A stretch of DNA of 64,000 nucleotides from Cytophagaceae bacterium (GTDB lineage: Bacteria > Bacteroidota > Bacteroidia > Cytophagales > Spirosomataceae), in assembly GCA_016722655.1 (NCBI GenBank), contig JADKIR010000004.1, positions 1,550,001 to 1,614,000 of the forward strand, written 5' to 3'. Under the pieces are notes generated by a model that saw nothing but the letters and a program-made list of their open reading frames with translations, did no database searches and had not been told where the DNA came from. Shown here in pieces: positions 33,982 through 43,132 of the stretch. Position 1 is the first letter of the stretch. Each line of letters opens with the position of its first letter. Position numbers and translations under genes: made by a program.

Positions 33982-34027
33982 GTTTATATTTTTTCTAATT
34001 TTACTTTTCCCAAAAACTCAAAAGAAA

Positions 34028-35110
34028 ATGAAATTTCGTGGCTGGAAAATCATCAGCATAATTCTTATTCCTGTTCAATGGTTGATATTCAAAATAGTTG
34101 CCTCAAATCACCAGTGGATAGAGTATAATTACACCCGCGGATTTTTCAGAATTTTCTCTGGTTTATTGCGAAAAGCCATGTCAAATTTTGATTTTTCGTT
34201 GGGTTTGATGTTGGTATATTTTTTTTCGGGACTACTAATATTGGGTTTTTTGAGGTTTTTAATATTGATTAGAAACAAAAAAAGGACTTTTAAGCGGTTG
34301 TTTATCAATATTTTGGCATATTTTTCTCCTTTGTATTTGTTTTTTATGCTTAGCTGGGGACTTGCATACCATAAGATGCCAATAGAAAAATTAATGAACC
34401 TTAACCGTGAAAATATTAGCAACCAGGAAGTGATTAACCTTTGTGAAGCTCTGATTGATTCCGTGAATATTGCGAGAAAACGGTTACATGAAAATGATAT
34501 TGAAAAAACTTCCATCGAAACGGTATTTGACAAAGCACCCGAGGCTTACGAAAATTTGGCAATCAGGTATCCATTTTTAACTTATAAAAATCCTTCTATA
34601 AAAAAAGCAGCTGGAAGCACCTTGCTTTCATATATGAGCACAAGTGGTGTTTATATGTTTCCAACGGGTGAAGCCAACGTCAACGATTTGGGAATGATTT
34701 ATGATTTGCCATTTGTTACCACGCACGAAATGGCCCATCAACTGGGTTTTGCATCAGAAGACGAAGCCAATTATTTGGCCTATTTGGCCTGTAAAAATCA
34801 CCCCGACCCACTGTTCAGATATTCAGCCTATTATGGAACTACCTTCAGGGCATTGGGAAAAGTCTGGGAAATAGACAGTGTTTATTCCAAAAGACTTTAT
34901 AATTTGCTTATCCCGCAGGTGCGAGGAGATTATGAAAAAGAAAAAAATCACTGGAAACAGTTCCAAAATCCAATCCAGCGGTATATTGTTTCACCTTTTT
35001 ATGATCTTTTCCTCCGCTCCAATGGCGTGGAGCAGGGTTCCCGTTCTTATGATCTGGTGGTTGAGCTTTTGGTTGCTGAGAGGAGGAAACAGATTAATGG
35101 GAAAAAATAA
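34028..35110 (+). CDS. DUF3810 zinc-metalloprotease-like membrane protein
   Basis: From the ATG at 34028 the 360-residue protein has three transmembrane helices in its first 120 residues and a large domain of the DUF3810 family. That domain contains an HExxH metal site, TTHEMAHQLGFASEDEANYL, with a downstream glutamate as possible third ligand. This suggests a membrane-bound zinc peptidase, but activity is unproven for the family. The longer frame from 33902 would read through the terminator at 33948. The gene stands alone. Confidence 0.85.
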   Translation: MKFRGWKIISIILIPVQWLIFKIVASNHQWIEYNYTRGFFRIFSGLLRKAMSNFDFSLGLMLVYFFSGLLILGFLRFLILIRNKKRTFKRLFINILAYFSPLYLFFMLSWGLAYHKMPIEKLMNLNRENISNQEVINLCEALIDSVNIARKRLHENDIEKTSIETVFDKAPEAYENLAIRYPFLTYKNPSIKKAAGSTLLSYMSTSGVYMFPTGEANVNDLGMIYDLPFVTTHEMAHQLGFASEDEANYLAYLACKNHPDPLFRYSAYYGTTFRALGKVWEIDSVYSKRLYNLLIPQVRGDYEKEKNHWKQFQNPIQRYIVSPFYDLFLRSNGVEQGSRSYDLVVELLVAERRKQINGKK

Positions 35111-35484
35111 TTTAACCTGTTTTAAGGGTCATTCATGCTTTCTTGCCTTAGAAAACTTTCCTTAACCTCCAATTTCCTTAGCATTTTATTCATTATTTTT
35201 TCTTTCAAGTGTTTGATTTTGAGGTTAGTAGTGGTATTTTCATCTAAATTTCTTATCCATTATTCACAAAATTTATTTAAGTCTTTTATGAAAGATATTT
35301 AGAATTTGGCCGCTTTTAACTTCAAATAAGTACAAAGCAATTTTTTTTAATACATAAAATATGACTTTGCCAGGTATTCAAAATGAAGAATTGAGAAAAA
35401 TCCAACCATAAAATGATTGGATTCTTAAATCTCATTATTGTGTTTAAATTTTTTTAAGGTTAACTTTTTTTGGCAAAAAACAAA
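35111..35484. other. Convergent intergenic region, 374 bp
   Basis: I see no gene here. The one structure is AATCCAA (35399-35405) pairing with TTGGATT (35417-35423). Read on the minus strand it is followed by five Ts, so it is a likely terminator of the SCP2 gene. The rest is AT-rich with no repeats. Confidence 0.5.
35394..35423 (-). terminator. Probable terminator of the SCP2 gene
   Basis: On the minus strand a 7-bp stem (AATCCAA with TTGGATT, 11-nt loop) is followed by TTTTTCTC. It lies 62 bp after the stop of the SCP2 gene. Confidence 0.55.
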
Positions 35485-35793
35485 TTACATCAAACCCAGT
35501 AATTTGGCGTATTTCATCATTGCTCCCGGATTTGAAATTTTTATTTTACCCATCATCATGGCCATCATGGGGTTGGTGTCACCTTTAATGATTGACAACA
35601 GGTCGTCCTCTTTTGCAGTGATACTAACCTCAGCATCAGGAGCGAGGCCTTCGGCTTGAGTAATAGTTTTGTCTTTCACTATGATATGAACTTCTTTGCC
35701 TTTAAGGTCAAAATTTATTTTGGTATCAATACCCTCAATTTCGTCGGGATTGACTTTTGAACTAAGTTTTTCGAAATATTCCTGAAGTGTCAT
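35485..35793 (-). CDS. SCP2 sterol-carrier-like protein
   Basis: The 102-residue cytoplasmic protein is a single SCP2-type domain (IDTKINFDLKGKEVHIIVKD, then DAEVSITAKEDDLLSIIKGD and a C-terminal GKIKISNPGAMMKYAKLLG), which typically binds lipids or acyl-CoAs. The start is taken at the ATG at 35793 (MTLQEYFEKL); the frame open to 35871 adds 26 residues unlike the family. It is monocistronic. Its lipid partner in this organism cannot be inferred. Confidence 0.88.
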   Translation of the reverse strand: MTLQEYFEKLSSKVNPDEIEGIDTKINFDLKGKEVHIIVKDKTITQAEGLAPDAEVSITAKEDDLLSIIKGDTNPMMAMMMGKIKISNPGAMMKYAKLLGLM

Positions 35794-36006
35794 CTTTTGT
35801 TTTTTTTCAAAATTAATATTTAAATAGTTCCGCCGAAAACGATTTGGTATAAATAGGCGATTTATATGCAAAATGTTTTTTAAATCTAATGTAAAGTATT
35901 AATTTTAAAGCTATTAGTATAAATTGTTAATTTTATAAAAACATAAATGTGTAAGGTTAATAACCATAAAATAAGCAATTTCGTCACTCTGTTATAAAAA
36001 ATAGCC

Positions 36007-36014
36007 TAAATTTG
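36007..36014 (+). promoter_or_regulatory. -7 box upstream of the sigma-factor operon
   Basis: TAAATTTG matches TAnnTTTG exactly. A clear -33 TTG is missing at the right distance. Transcription would start near 36020, before both the short ORF at 36049 and the sigma-factor gene. Confidence 0.45.
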
Positions 36015-36048
36015 TACCGTCCCTTAATATGAAATTTCTGCAATAGCC

Positions 36049-36114
36049 ATGAGTGAAAATTTAAACCAAAAAGTTACTTTTTTAAAAAAATCGGTCAAAA
36101 TTGAAGAACTCTAA
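36049..36114 (+). CDS. Possible 21-codon leader ORF overlapping the sigma-factor start
   Basis: ATG at 36049 opens 21 codons (MSENLNQKVTFLKKSVKIEE, then L and stop). The frame ends 14 bases inside the sigma-factor gene, whose only plausible start is a TTG at 36101 in the next frame. The ORF contains TTTTTTAAAAAAA at 36078-36090, a slippery homopolymer. It may be a translated leader, or the true N-terminus of the sigma factor joined by slippage, or chance. Confidence 0.3.
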   Translation: MSENLNQKVTFLKKSVKIEEL

Positions 36115-36700
36115 ACTCAAACATCTAAAAGACGAGGAACTGGTAGCCTTGTATGTTGACACTCAAAGGAATACTTATTTCGAAGAGTTATACGACCGCT
36201 ACGCCAATAAAGTATATCGAAAGTGTTATTCTTTTGTTTACGATCAGGAAAAAGCTCAGGATTTTACCCATGATATTTTTCTGAAATTGATTGTGAAAAT
36301 CGGGACGTTCAAAGAAACCTCCAAGTTTTCGACCTGGCTGTATTCGATTACATATAATTATTGTATGGATCAGATCAGAGTCAAAAAGAAACAAAAAGAA
36401 TATGCTCTAGACGAAAACTACGATATTGAAGATTCGGATGATTCGGGTTTAGTTGAATTACAAAGTCAGGGACTGCATAAGTCTCTGGAAAAAATGCCGA
36501 GTGATGAAAAAGCCTTGCTTTTGATGAAATATCAGGACGATTTTAGTATTAAAGAAATATCGGAGACACTGAAAATTTCGGAAAGTGCAGTGAAAATGAG
36601 GCTTTTAAGGAGTAAGGATAAACTCAGAAAGCTATATTTGGAAAACATGGCTGTATTTGCTCTGATAATTTTAAAAATTATATATTTATTGCGAAAATGA
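36101..36700 (+). CDS. ECF-type RNA polymerase sigma factor with hydrophobic tail
   Basis: The 199-residue protein has sigma region 2 (about 20-85; EELYDRYANKVYRKCYSFV, DFTHDIFLKLI, FSTWLYSITYNYCMDQIR) and sigma region 4 (about 128-178; MPSDEKALLLMKYQDDFSI, then LKISESAVKMRLLRSKDKLR). It directs RNA polymerase to stress-type promoters. The start is a TTG at 36101; an in-frame stop at 36083 excludes anything further upstream. After region 4 the protein ends in NMAVFALIILKIIYLLRK, a hydrophobic tail unusual for ECF factors. Its stop overlaps the next ATG, and two mechanosensitive channel genes lie downstream. No classical anti-sigma gene is adjacent. Confidence 0.9.
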   Translation: MKNSKLKHLKDEELVALYVDTQRNTYFEELYDRYANKVYRKCYSFVYDQEKAQDFTHDIFLKLIVKIGTFKETSKFSTWLYSITYNYCMDQIRVKKKQKEYALDENYDIEDSDDSGLVELQSQGLHKSLEKMPSDEKALLLMKYQDDFSIKEISETLKISESAVKMRLLRSKDKLRKLYLENMAVFALIILKIIYLLRK

Positions 36701-36903
36701 GCAATTTTGATGATTTCGAGGATGACGACACCATGATGGCCAAAGAAGCCCTCAAGGAGATGCTCGTGTCTGAGATTGAAATCATTCGGGACACACTTTC
36801 AATTGTAAATATGTTTTTTGGCGAAAACCTCAAAGCAGGGTTTAAGATGTTGCAAGAATTAGAACCAAATAAAATTAACGACAATAATGAACAGACTTCC
36901 TAA
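36697..36903 (+). CDS. Small acidic protein of unknown function
   Basis: This 68-residue protein begins MSNFDDFEDDD and continues with a predicted amphipathic helical region (ALKEMLVSEIEIIRDTLSIV). There is no membrane segment. It overlaps the sigma-factor stop (ATGA) and overlaps the MscS start by 17 bases, so the three genes are translationally coupled. Position suggests a regulator or partner of the sigma factor, but no anti-sigma motif is visible. Confidence 0.7.
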   Translation: MSNFDDFEDDDTMMAKEALKEMLVSEIEIIRDTLSIVNMFFGENLKAGFKMLQELEPNKINDNNEQTS

Positions 36904-37717
36904 CATTAAAGACATACTCATCAATACTTTTACCAAACTCATTGACCAATTTTCAACTTTCTTTTCTAACCTGGTCAGTGCGGTTGTGATTTTATTAGTA
37001 GGATGGATAATTGCAAAAACGGTTTCAATTCTAATCAGAAATGTGCTTTCCAAAGTTGGAATTGATAAAGTTGGGGACAAAATAAAAGAAATTGATGCCA
37101 TCAAAAAGTTTAACCTTGATTTTAAACTTAGTAAAATTTTGGCAACTGTAGTTTATATTTTTGTCATGCTATTTCTGTCGGTTTCGGCAGCCGACACGCT
37201 TGGAGTACCGGCTATTAGCAATATGTTCTTGATGCTGGTAAACTTTATTCCTAAGCTGATTGTGGCCTCGGTAATGCTTTTAATTGGTCTTTTTGTCTCT
37301 GATTTGGCAAAAAATTTCGTCAATTCGCTTACCAAATCTTTCAATATTGCATCAGGAAAACTCATAGGTCTTGGTGTGTTTTTCTTTGTACTATTTATTT
37401 CGGTAATATTAGCACTTGGCCAGGCTGGTATCAATACATCTTTACTGGAGTCAAGTTTTAATATTTTGATAGCAGGAATAGTGCTGGCTTTCAGTATCGG
37501 TTATGGTTTTGCATCTAAAGACATCCTGCTAAATATTGTAAGCTCCTTTTATTCAAAAAACAAATATACTGAGGGTCAGATAGTTGAAATCAGCGGAGTA
37601 AAAGGTACAATCCAGAAAATGGACAACACAAGTATCGTTTTAGATACAGAAGAAGGAGAAACTATTTTTCCTTTGAAAGTTTTACAAAACGAAAAACTGG
37701 TTGTTTATAAAAAATAA
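36887..37717 (+). CDS. Small-conductance mechanosensitive channel family protein
   Basis: The 276-residue protein has five hydrophobic segments and an MscS-type pore and beta domain: IVLAFSIGYGFASKDILLNI as the pore-proximal helix, then YTEGQIVEISGVKGTIQKMDNTSI as the beta domain. A short ending at about residue 276 indicates that the large cytoplasmic cage domain is reduced. It should open under membrane tension and release solutes in osmotic downshock. It overlaps the small acidic gene upstream; the DUF3078 gene starts 23 bp downstream. Confidence 0.9.
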   Translation: MNRLPNIKDILINTFTKLIDQFSTFFSNLVSAVVILLVGWIIAKTVSILIRNVLSKVGIDKVGDKIKEIDAIKKFNLDFKLSKILATVVYIFVMLFLSVSAADTLGVPAISNMFLMLVNFIPKLIVASVMLLIGLFVSDLAKNFVNSLTKSFNIASGKLIGLGVFFFVLFISVILALGQAGINTSLLESSFNILIAGIVLAFSIGYGFASKDILLNIVSSFYSKNKYTEGQIVEISGVKGTIQKMDNTSIVLDTEEGETIFPLKVLQNEKLVVYKK

Positions 37718-37740
37718 ATTTATAACTTAATTCTATAAAA

Positions 37741-38658
37741 ATGAAAAAAAGTACACTTCTGGGATTATTCTTAATCTTATCATTATCAGTTCCTTATGCA
37801 CAAAAACCTCAGCTTCTTAACAAGGAAGATTCCTTGAAATACGGCTGGTGGACAAGAAACACCCAATTGGCTGCCAATCTTAGCGGCTCGGCTTTCAGTC
37901 AAAACTGGCAAGGTGGTGGTGTTAACAATATTGTTTTAGGTGGAGTTTTTGGTAATAAATCAGATTTCTTTAAAGGTACTGGTGTTTGGACAAACGACAT
38001 ACAGTTACAATTAGGTACCCTTTCCAATTATTCGAAAGACAAACCTAAAGAAACCCGTAAAAACCTGGACCGACTTTTTGCAGAATCTAAGTACGCGAAG
38101 AAAATTAATCCAAAATTAAATTGGTTTGCTGGAGCTACTTTATTATCACAGATGATCAAAGGCTATGATTATTCCAATGAGAAACTTCCGATAATTTCCA
38201 ATTTATTTGCTCCGGCATTTTTGACTCAGGGAATAGGTCTTGAGTACAAACCAAAATCATTTTTTTTCATATCATTGGGAGGTGCTACCTTACGTCAGAC
38301 TATAGTAGCCAATCAAAAAGTTTGGGATTCTGAATATTATAAAGGAGCCGAAAAAATTTATGGCGTAGAAAGAGGTAAAAAACTTAGACTTGAAGGTGGT
38401 TTTCAGGCAGTGGCTTCATTTGACAAAAACCTGACTGAAAAAATCAATCTCAAATGGAGATGGCAAACATTTACCCCTTATACATTTAAAGCTTTTGACC
38501 ATAACTTGTCGGCTTTGGCGTCTTATAAACTCAATAAGTACGTTAATCTCAATGCCACAGTGCTGGGAATTTATGACTGGGATCAAACCGGCCCCAAAGG
38601 CCTGAAACCCTGGCAAATAAATGGTGGAGCTAACCTTGGCTTCGCAGTACAATTGTAA
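37741..38658 (+). CDS. DUF3078 outer-membrane protein
   Basis: The 305-residue protein has a signal peptide (LILSLSVPYAQ) and the DUF3078 pattern: WWTRNTQLAANLSGSAFSQN, WQGGGVNNIVLGG, DIQLQLGTLSNY and a C-terminal series of amphipathic strands ending in a hydrophobic residue (LGFAVQL). It probably forms an outer-membrane beta-barrel; the function of the family is unknown. It lies between the mscS-type and mscL genes, in a probable five-gene transcription unit with the sigma factor. Confidence 0.85.
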   Translation: MKKSTLLGLFLILSLSVPYAQKPQLLNKEDSLKYGWWTRNTQLAANLSGSAFSQNWQGGGVNNIVLGGVFGNKSDFFKGTGVWTNDIQLQLGTLSNYSKDKPKETRKNLDRLFAESKYAKKINPKLNWFAGATLLSQMIKGYDYSNEKLPIISNLFAPAFLTQGIGLEYKPKSFFFISLGGATLRQTIVANQKVWDSEYYKGAEKIYGVERGKKLRLEGGFQAVASFDKNLTEKINLKWRWQTFTPYTFKAFDHNLSALASYKLNKYVNLNATVLGIYDWDQTGPKGLKPWQINGGANLGFAVQL

Positions 38659-38686
38659 CTATATTTTTAACTTAAATAAAAAAAGC

Positions 38687-39088
<402 letters not shown>

Positions 39089-39110
39089 TATTTGGGTAAA
39101 CTAAATACTA

Positions 39111-39144
39111 AAAAGGGGAAATCGAGAGACTTTTCCCCTTTTTT
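39111..39144 (+). terminator. Intrinsic terminator of the mscL unit
   Basis: AAAAGGGGAAA pairs with TTTTCCCCTTTT around a 9-nt loop and runs into a T-run. It separates the sigma/channel unit from the division cluster. Confidence 0.88.
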
Positions 39145-39172
39145 GTTTTCTTATAAATTAATTTCAAAACCA

Positions 39173-39206
39173 TTGCTAATTTTTTTGGAATATATTATTA
39201 ATTTTG
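39173..39206 (+). promoter_or_regulatory. Candidate promoter of the division cluster
   Basis: TTG at 39173-39175 and TAATTTTG at 39199-39206 fit the -33/-7 pattern with a 23-nt spacer, 57 bp before ftsW. An independent promoter is expected, since a terminator lies upstream. Confidence 0.45.
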
Positions 39207-39262
39207 ATTACCGAAACATCATTAGTTTCTATACGTGCTTAAATAATAATTCTTAATCCGAA

Positions 39263-40450
39263 ATGACCTCATTTAAACTTAAACGCCATCTGCATGGTGA
39301 CAGGCAGATTTGGTTCATTCTTGTTCTTTTATCTGTAATCAGTATTTTGGTGGTTTACAGCTCTGTAAGTGCACTTGCTTATCGTAAAACCGATGGTAAT
39401 ACCGAGTTTTTTTTACTTAAACATTCGTTTTTTTTGGGATTGGGATTGTTTGTAACCTATGTAATTCACCGGTTTGATTTTACCCAATATTCAGGTCTTG
39501 CCACTATTTTTTTATGGATTACCCCATTTTTAATAATATATACTTTACTCTTCGGTGTAAGCGTGGGTGGGGCCCGCCGATGGGTTTCAATATTAGGTTT
39601 GTCTTTTCAAACTTCAGATTTTGTGAGGTTGGTGCTTATAACCAACCTTTCCGCAATGCTTGCACGCAGACAACACGTAGAGTATAAAGCAAGCGACCTT
39701 TGGTATATGATTACCTGGATTGGTCTTACAGTTGGGCTACTTTCAATTTCCAGTTTTTCTACTTCTGTCATTTTAGGAATTACATGTTTTTTGATAATGT
39801 GGATAGGTCGTGTTCCTAAAAGGTTTTTGTTCAGAATGGTGGCAGTGGTAGTGATGGGTGTTGTGGGGGTTTTAGCTTTAGGTTTAATTGCAAAAAGAGG
39901 TGCCAATATCGAAATCGGTCGTGTGCAGACAGTAATCGATCGTATGGAAAGCTTTGTCAACCATGACCTTGATGGTGACGGACTCACCGGAGGTGAACAT
40001 GGAAGTTTAAGTGACCAGAAAAATTACGCTCTTATTGCTATTGCGAAAGGTGGGGTTTTTGGTATTGGTCCCGGAAACAGCAGCCAGAAAAATATCCTGC
40101 CCGATGCATTTTCTGATTTTATTTATTCCATCATTATAGAAGAATACGGCCTCATTGGCGGAATGGCGGTAATGCTACTTTACCTCTGGTTACTTTACCG
40201 GGGAGTTTTTAATATAGAATTTACCACCAGGGCATTCAGCGGTTTGCTGAGTGTGGGTCTTACTTTGAGTATCGTTTTGCAGGCATTTGCCCATATGTTT
40301 ATCAATGTTGGCCTGGGCCCTGTGACGGGCCAGACACTCCCTTTAATCAGTATGGGAGGTACATCGGCATTGTTTACTTCAGTGGCAATAGGAATTGTTT
40401 TGAGTGTTACAAAAAACCATAATCCGGAAAAAAATGAAAAAACAGCTTAA
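39263..40450 (+). CDS. ftsW: Peptidoglycan glycosyltransferase FtsW
   Basis: The 395-residue SEDS-family membrane protein has about ten transmembrane helices. Recognisable parts are GGARRWVSILGLSFQTSDFVR (the conserved G-x-R-W loop; located near residues 97-110), the DGDGLTGGEH loop, and the C-terminal PVTGQTLPLISMGGTSALF signature. It polymerises septal glycan at midcell with its cognate transpeptidase. The next gene is murG, whose ATG lies 17 bases inside ftsW, and ftsQ, ftsA and ftsZ follow, so FtsW is favoured over RodA. Confidence 0.93.
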   Translation: MTSFKLKRHLHGDRQIWFILVLLSVISILVVYSSVSALAYRKTDGNTEFFLLKHSFFLGLGLFVTYVIHRFDFTQYSGLATIFLWITPFLIIYTLLFGVSVGGARRWVSILGLSFQTSDFVRLVLITNLSAMLARRQHVEYKASDLWYMITWIGLTVGLLSISSFSTSVILGITCFLIMWIGRVPKRFLFRMVAVVVMGVVGVLALGLIAKRGANIEIGRVQTVIDRMESFVNHDLDGDGLTGGEHGSLSDQKNYALIAIAKGGVFGIGPGNSSQKNILPDAFSDFIYSIIIEEYGLIGGMAVMLLYLWLLYRGVFNIEFTTRAFSGLLSVGLTLSIVLQAFAHMFINVGLGPVTGQTLPLISMGGTSALFTSVAIGIVLSVTKNHNPEKNEKTA

Positions 40451-41540
40451 AATTATCATTTCGGGAGGAGGTACCGGCGGTCATATTTTTCCGGCTGTTG
40501 CTATAGCCAATGAAATAAAACGTCAACGACCTGATACCGAAATACTTTTTGTTGGAGCCTTGGGAAAGATGGAAATGGAAAAAGTACCCAAAGCAGGCTA
40601 CAACATTGTGGGTCTTCCGATTGCCGGATTCAACAGGTCAAACATGCTGGCAAATTTTTCATTTCCAATAAAACTCATAAAAAGCCTTCTGAAAGCTTAT
40701 AGTGTCCTGAAAAATTTCAAGCCGGATATGGCCATCGGAGTTGGGGGGTTTGCAAGTGGCCCTACCCTTAGGATGGCCAATTTTTTAGGTATAAAAACAC
40801 TCATTCAGGAGCAAAACTCTTATGCAGGAGTTACCAATAAGATTTTATCAAAAAAAGCACAGAAAGTATGTGTAGCTTATCCTGATATGGGTAAGTTTTT
40901 TCCGAATGAAAAAATAGTTTTTACCGGAAATCCTGTTCGTAGTGATTTGATTGATTCCAAAATCGACTCTGGTGAAGCCAGGAAGCATTTTGGTCTGGAG
41001 CCTGACCGCAAAACGCTTTTGATTGTGGGCGGAAGTCTCGGGGCATTGAGTGTCAATAAATCCATAGCAGCAGGCTTGCAGCAATTACTCAATCTTGATA
41101 TTCAGATTATTTGGCAAACAGGAAAAACTTTTATTGATCAGGCAAAAGAGAAAGTCGGGAATTTACAGACTTCCAGAGTTTATGTTTCTGATTTTATTTA
41201 TGAAATGGATCAGGCTTATGCCGCAGCTGATATCGTGATTTCAAGAGCTGGAGCATTATCTGTTTCGGAGCTTTCATTAGTAGCAAAACCGGCTATTTTG
41301 GTGCCTTATCCATTTGCTGCTGAAGACCACCAAACCCAAAATGCCCTCAGTTTATCTTCAAAAAATGCTGCAGTGCTTATAAAAGATTCGGAATTAAACG
41401 AAAAACTAATGGATACGGTAAGCGAATTGGTGGCAAATAAAGAGAAGCTCTCAGATTTGTCGGAAAATATTAAGAAATTTGCAAAACCTTTGGCTGCAAA
41501 AGAGATTGTGGACCAGATTTTCTCAATAACCGACAAGTGA
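40434..41540 (+). CDS. murG: UDP-GlcNAc:lipid I glucosaminyltransferase MurG
   Basis: The 368-residue enzyme adds GlcNAc to undecaprenyl-PP-MurNAc-pentapeptide at the inner face of the membrane, making lipid II. The N-terminal glycine loop SGGGTGGHIFPAVAIA and the later GGSLGALSVNKS loop are typical, as are LIQEQNSYAGVTNK and the C-terminal SRAGALSVSELSLVAKPAI and PYPFAAEDHQTQNA motifs. The start is the ATG at 40434, which overlaps ftsW; the frame from 40404 adds ten residues ahead of the Rossmann strand. An Ate1-like transferase gene follows directly. Confidence 0.96.
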   Translation: MKKQLKIIISGGGTGGHIFPAVAIANEIKRQRPDTEILFVGALGKMEMEKVPKAGYNIVGLPIAGFNRSNMLANFSFPIKLIKSLLKAYSVLKNFKPDMAIGVGGFASGPTLRMANFLGIKTLIQEQNSYAGVTNKILSKKAQKVCVAYPDMGKFFPNEKIVFTGNPVRSDLIDSKIDSGEARKHFGLEPDRKTLLIVGGSLGALSVNKSIAAGLQQLLNLDIQIIWQTGKTFIDQAKEKVGNLQTSRVYVSDFIYEMDQAYAAADIVISRAGALSVSELSLVAKPAILVPYPFAAEDHQTQNALSLSSKNAAVLIKDSELNEKLMDTVSELVANKEKLSDLSENIKKFAKPLAAKEIVDQIFSITDK

Positions 41541-41541
41541 A

Positions 41542-42318
41542 ATGAAAGTATTTTTATCCGAAAATAACGTTGACTACGGCACTTATACTTTCAACTATGC
41601 GGTATATGCCGTAAAAGAATCCCAGGCTGAACTCACTGAGATTTATGACAAAGGATTTCTCCCTTATACCGGCAATATCGCGATCGAAAATGAGTTGTTT
41701 TACCTTGCCCGAAGCTTAAGAGTTGACCTTGAAAACTTTGATGATACTTCGGAAAACCGACGTGTTAACCGACTGGTAGAGCCTTTGGAAATCAAAGTGG
41801 AAGTTATTGAGAAAGATAAGTTTGACCTCAATGCACCTGAGTTCAGAGACTTTTGTGCGGGATATATCAATGAGCGAATCGGTGAAGACAACATGAGCCT
41901 GGAACGTTGGGATTATATTTTGAAACAAACCACAGGTACCCATATTTTCAGGTTTTCTAATTCCGAAAAAGTGCTGGGATATGTTTTGGCTGCTATTAAC
42001 GACAAACTGGTGCATTATTGGTTTGCGTTTTTTGACACTGAATATATGCGTACCCACTCACTTGGAAAATGGATGATGTGGAGAGTAATCAGATGGAGTA
42101 AGGAAAATGGCAAAAAGTATATCTATTTGGGTACAGCCTACAAACCTGCTGCATTGTACAAAATCAGGGACCACAAAGGCCTGGAATTTTGGGATGGAAG
42201 CAAATGGAATCAGGATAATAAAACCCTGAAAGAATGGTGCCAGACGGATCTGGAAACTAAAGAAGCCGACAGGTTTAAACTTTTAGCAGAACCTAATAAA
42301 TTTTTGGAGATGTTATGA
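41542..42318 (+). CDS. Arginyl-tRNA-protein-transferase-like acyltransferase
   Basis: The 258-residue protein shows the two halves of the Ate1/Bpt family. The N-terminal part (about 30-85) carries GFLPYTGNIA, FYLARSLRVDLENF and SENRRVNR, the counterpart of the SRSQRRV segment. The C-terminal GNAT-like part (about 125-225) carries VHYWFAFFDTEYMRTHSLGK and KYIYLGTAYKPAALYK. The family transfers an amino acid from aminoacyl-tRNA to the N-terminus of proteins. The N-terminal cysteine cluster of classical Ate1 is absent. The gene sits one base after murG and overlaps ftsQ by four bases, in the slot usually held by murC. Confidence 0.75.
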   Translation: MKVFLSENNVDYGTYTFNYAVYAVKESQAELTEIYDKGFLPYTGNIAIENELFYLARSLRVDLENFDDTSENRRVNRLVEPLEIKVEVIEKDKFDLNAPEFRDFCAGYINERIGEDNMSLERWDYILKQTTGTHIFRFSNSEKVLGYVLAAINDKLVHYWFAFFDTEYMRTHSLGKWMMWRVIRWSKENGKKYIYLGTAYKPAALYKIRDHKGLEFWDGSKWNQDNKTLKEWCQTDLETKEADRFKLLAEPNKFLEML

Positions 42319-43076
42319 AAATGCCCGATTTAAAAAAACCAATACGCTATATTCTGGCCGCCGTATTTGTAGGCGTGGCAGCGTTTTTGGTTTTTGCGGC
42401 AACCAAAAACAACTCATCAAGAAGATGTAAGGGTTTGGAAATCAACATAAAAGAGGCTTCTGAGCAGGTAATGGTTACCAAAGCCGATATTGAAAAATGG
42501 GTGACTCAATACGGAAACGACCCCTATGAGGGAAAAATTATCGAAAAAGTTGATCTGGCAAAAGTTGAAAAAAATATTCTGGAGAGTGGTTACATTGCTA
42601 GCTGTCAGGCGTATTTTGATTTACAGGGATACCTCAATCTTGATGTGGAGGTTTACCGGCCGGTGGCAAGAATTCTTGGAAATGCCCAACCTGACCGTTT
42701 TATCGATTCAAAAGGCAATATTTTCCCGGTTTCTCCCCATTTTAGCCCTAATGTGCTTTTGATTAGTGGTGATTTTTTTGAGGCAAGAAGACATTTGAAA
42801 CAAAAACAAAATGAGGACCTGGTGTATCTTTTAAATATTTTGGATCAGGATGAATTCTGGAAAGCACAGATTCACCAGTTGGATATCAATAGATTTAAGG
42901 AGATAAAAATGCTTCCACTTTTAGGTAATCATATTATCGAATTTGGTAGACCGGAAAAAGCAGAAAGTAAACTTAGGAAGTTGATGATATTTTACACCCA
43001 GATACTCCCCCAAAAGAAATGGAGCGGGTTTTCTAATGTAAGTGTAAAATACGAGGGTCAAATAGTATGTAATTGA
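42315..43076 (+). CDS. ftsQ: Cell-division protein FtsQ
   Basis: The 253-residue protein has a short cytoplasmic N-terminus, one transmembrane helix (about 10-28), a POTRA-like domain (VMVTKADIEKWVTQYG, KVEKNILESGYIASCQAYF) and a beta domain (LNLDVEVYRPVARILG, FIDSKGNIFPVSPHF). It links early and late division proteins. The start overlaps the preceding stop (ATGA), and the ftsA gene begins 56 bp downstream. Sequence conservation of FtsQ is low; the call relies on domain order and on position. Confidence 0.9.
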   Translation: MKMPDLKKPIRYILAAVFVGVAAFLVFAATKNNSSRRCKGLEINIKEASEQVMVTKADIEKWVTQYGNDPYEGKIIEKVDLAKVEKNILESGYIASCQAYFDLQGYLNLDVEVYRPVARILGNAQPDRFIDSKGNIFPVSPHFSPNVLLISGDFFEARRHLKQKQNEDLVYLLNILDQDEFWKAQIHQLDINRFKEIKMLPLLGNHIIEFGRPEKAESKLRKLMIFYTQILPQKKWSGFSNVSVKYEGQIVCN

Positions 43077-43132
43077 GTGATTTTAAATAAGTTTGTGATA
43101 AAATAATAGGATTTTATAAAATTAAATCTGAC

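Noticed and set aside
33902..34027. Longer start for the DUF3810 gene overlapping the protease gene
   Set aside because: It would be translated through an intrinsic terminator hairpin; the ATG at 34028 fits the family.
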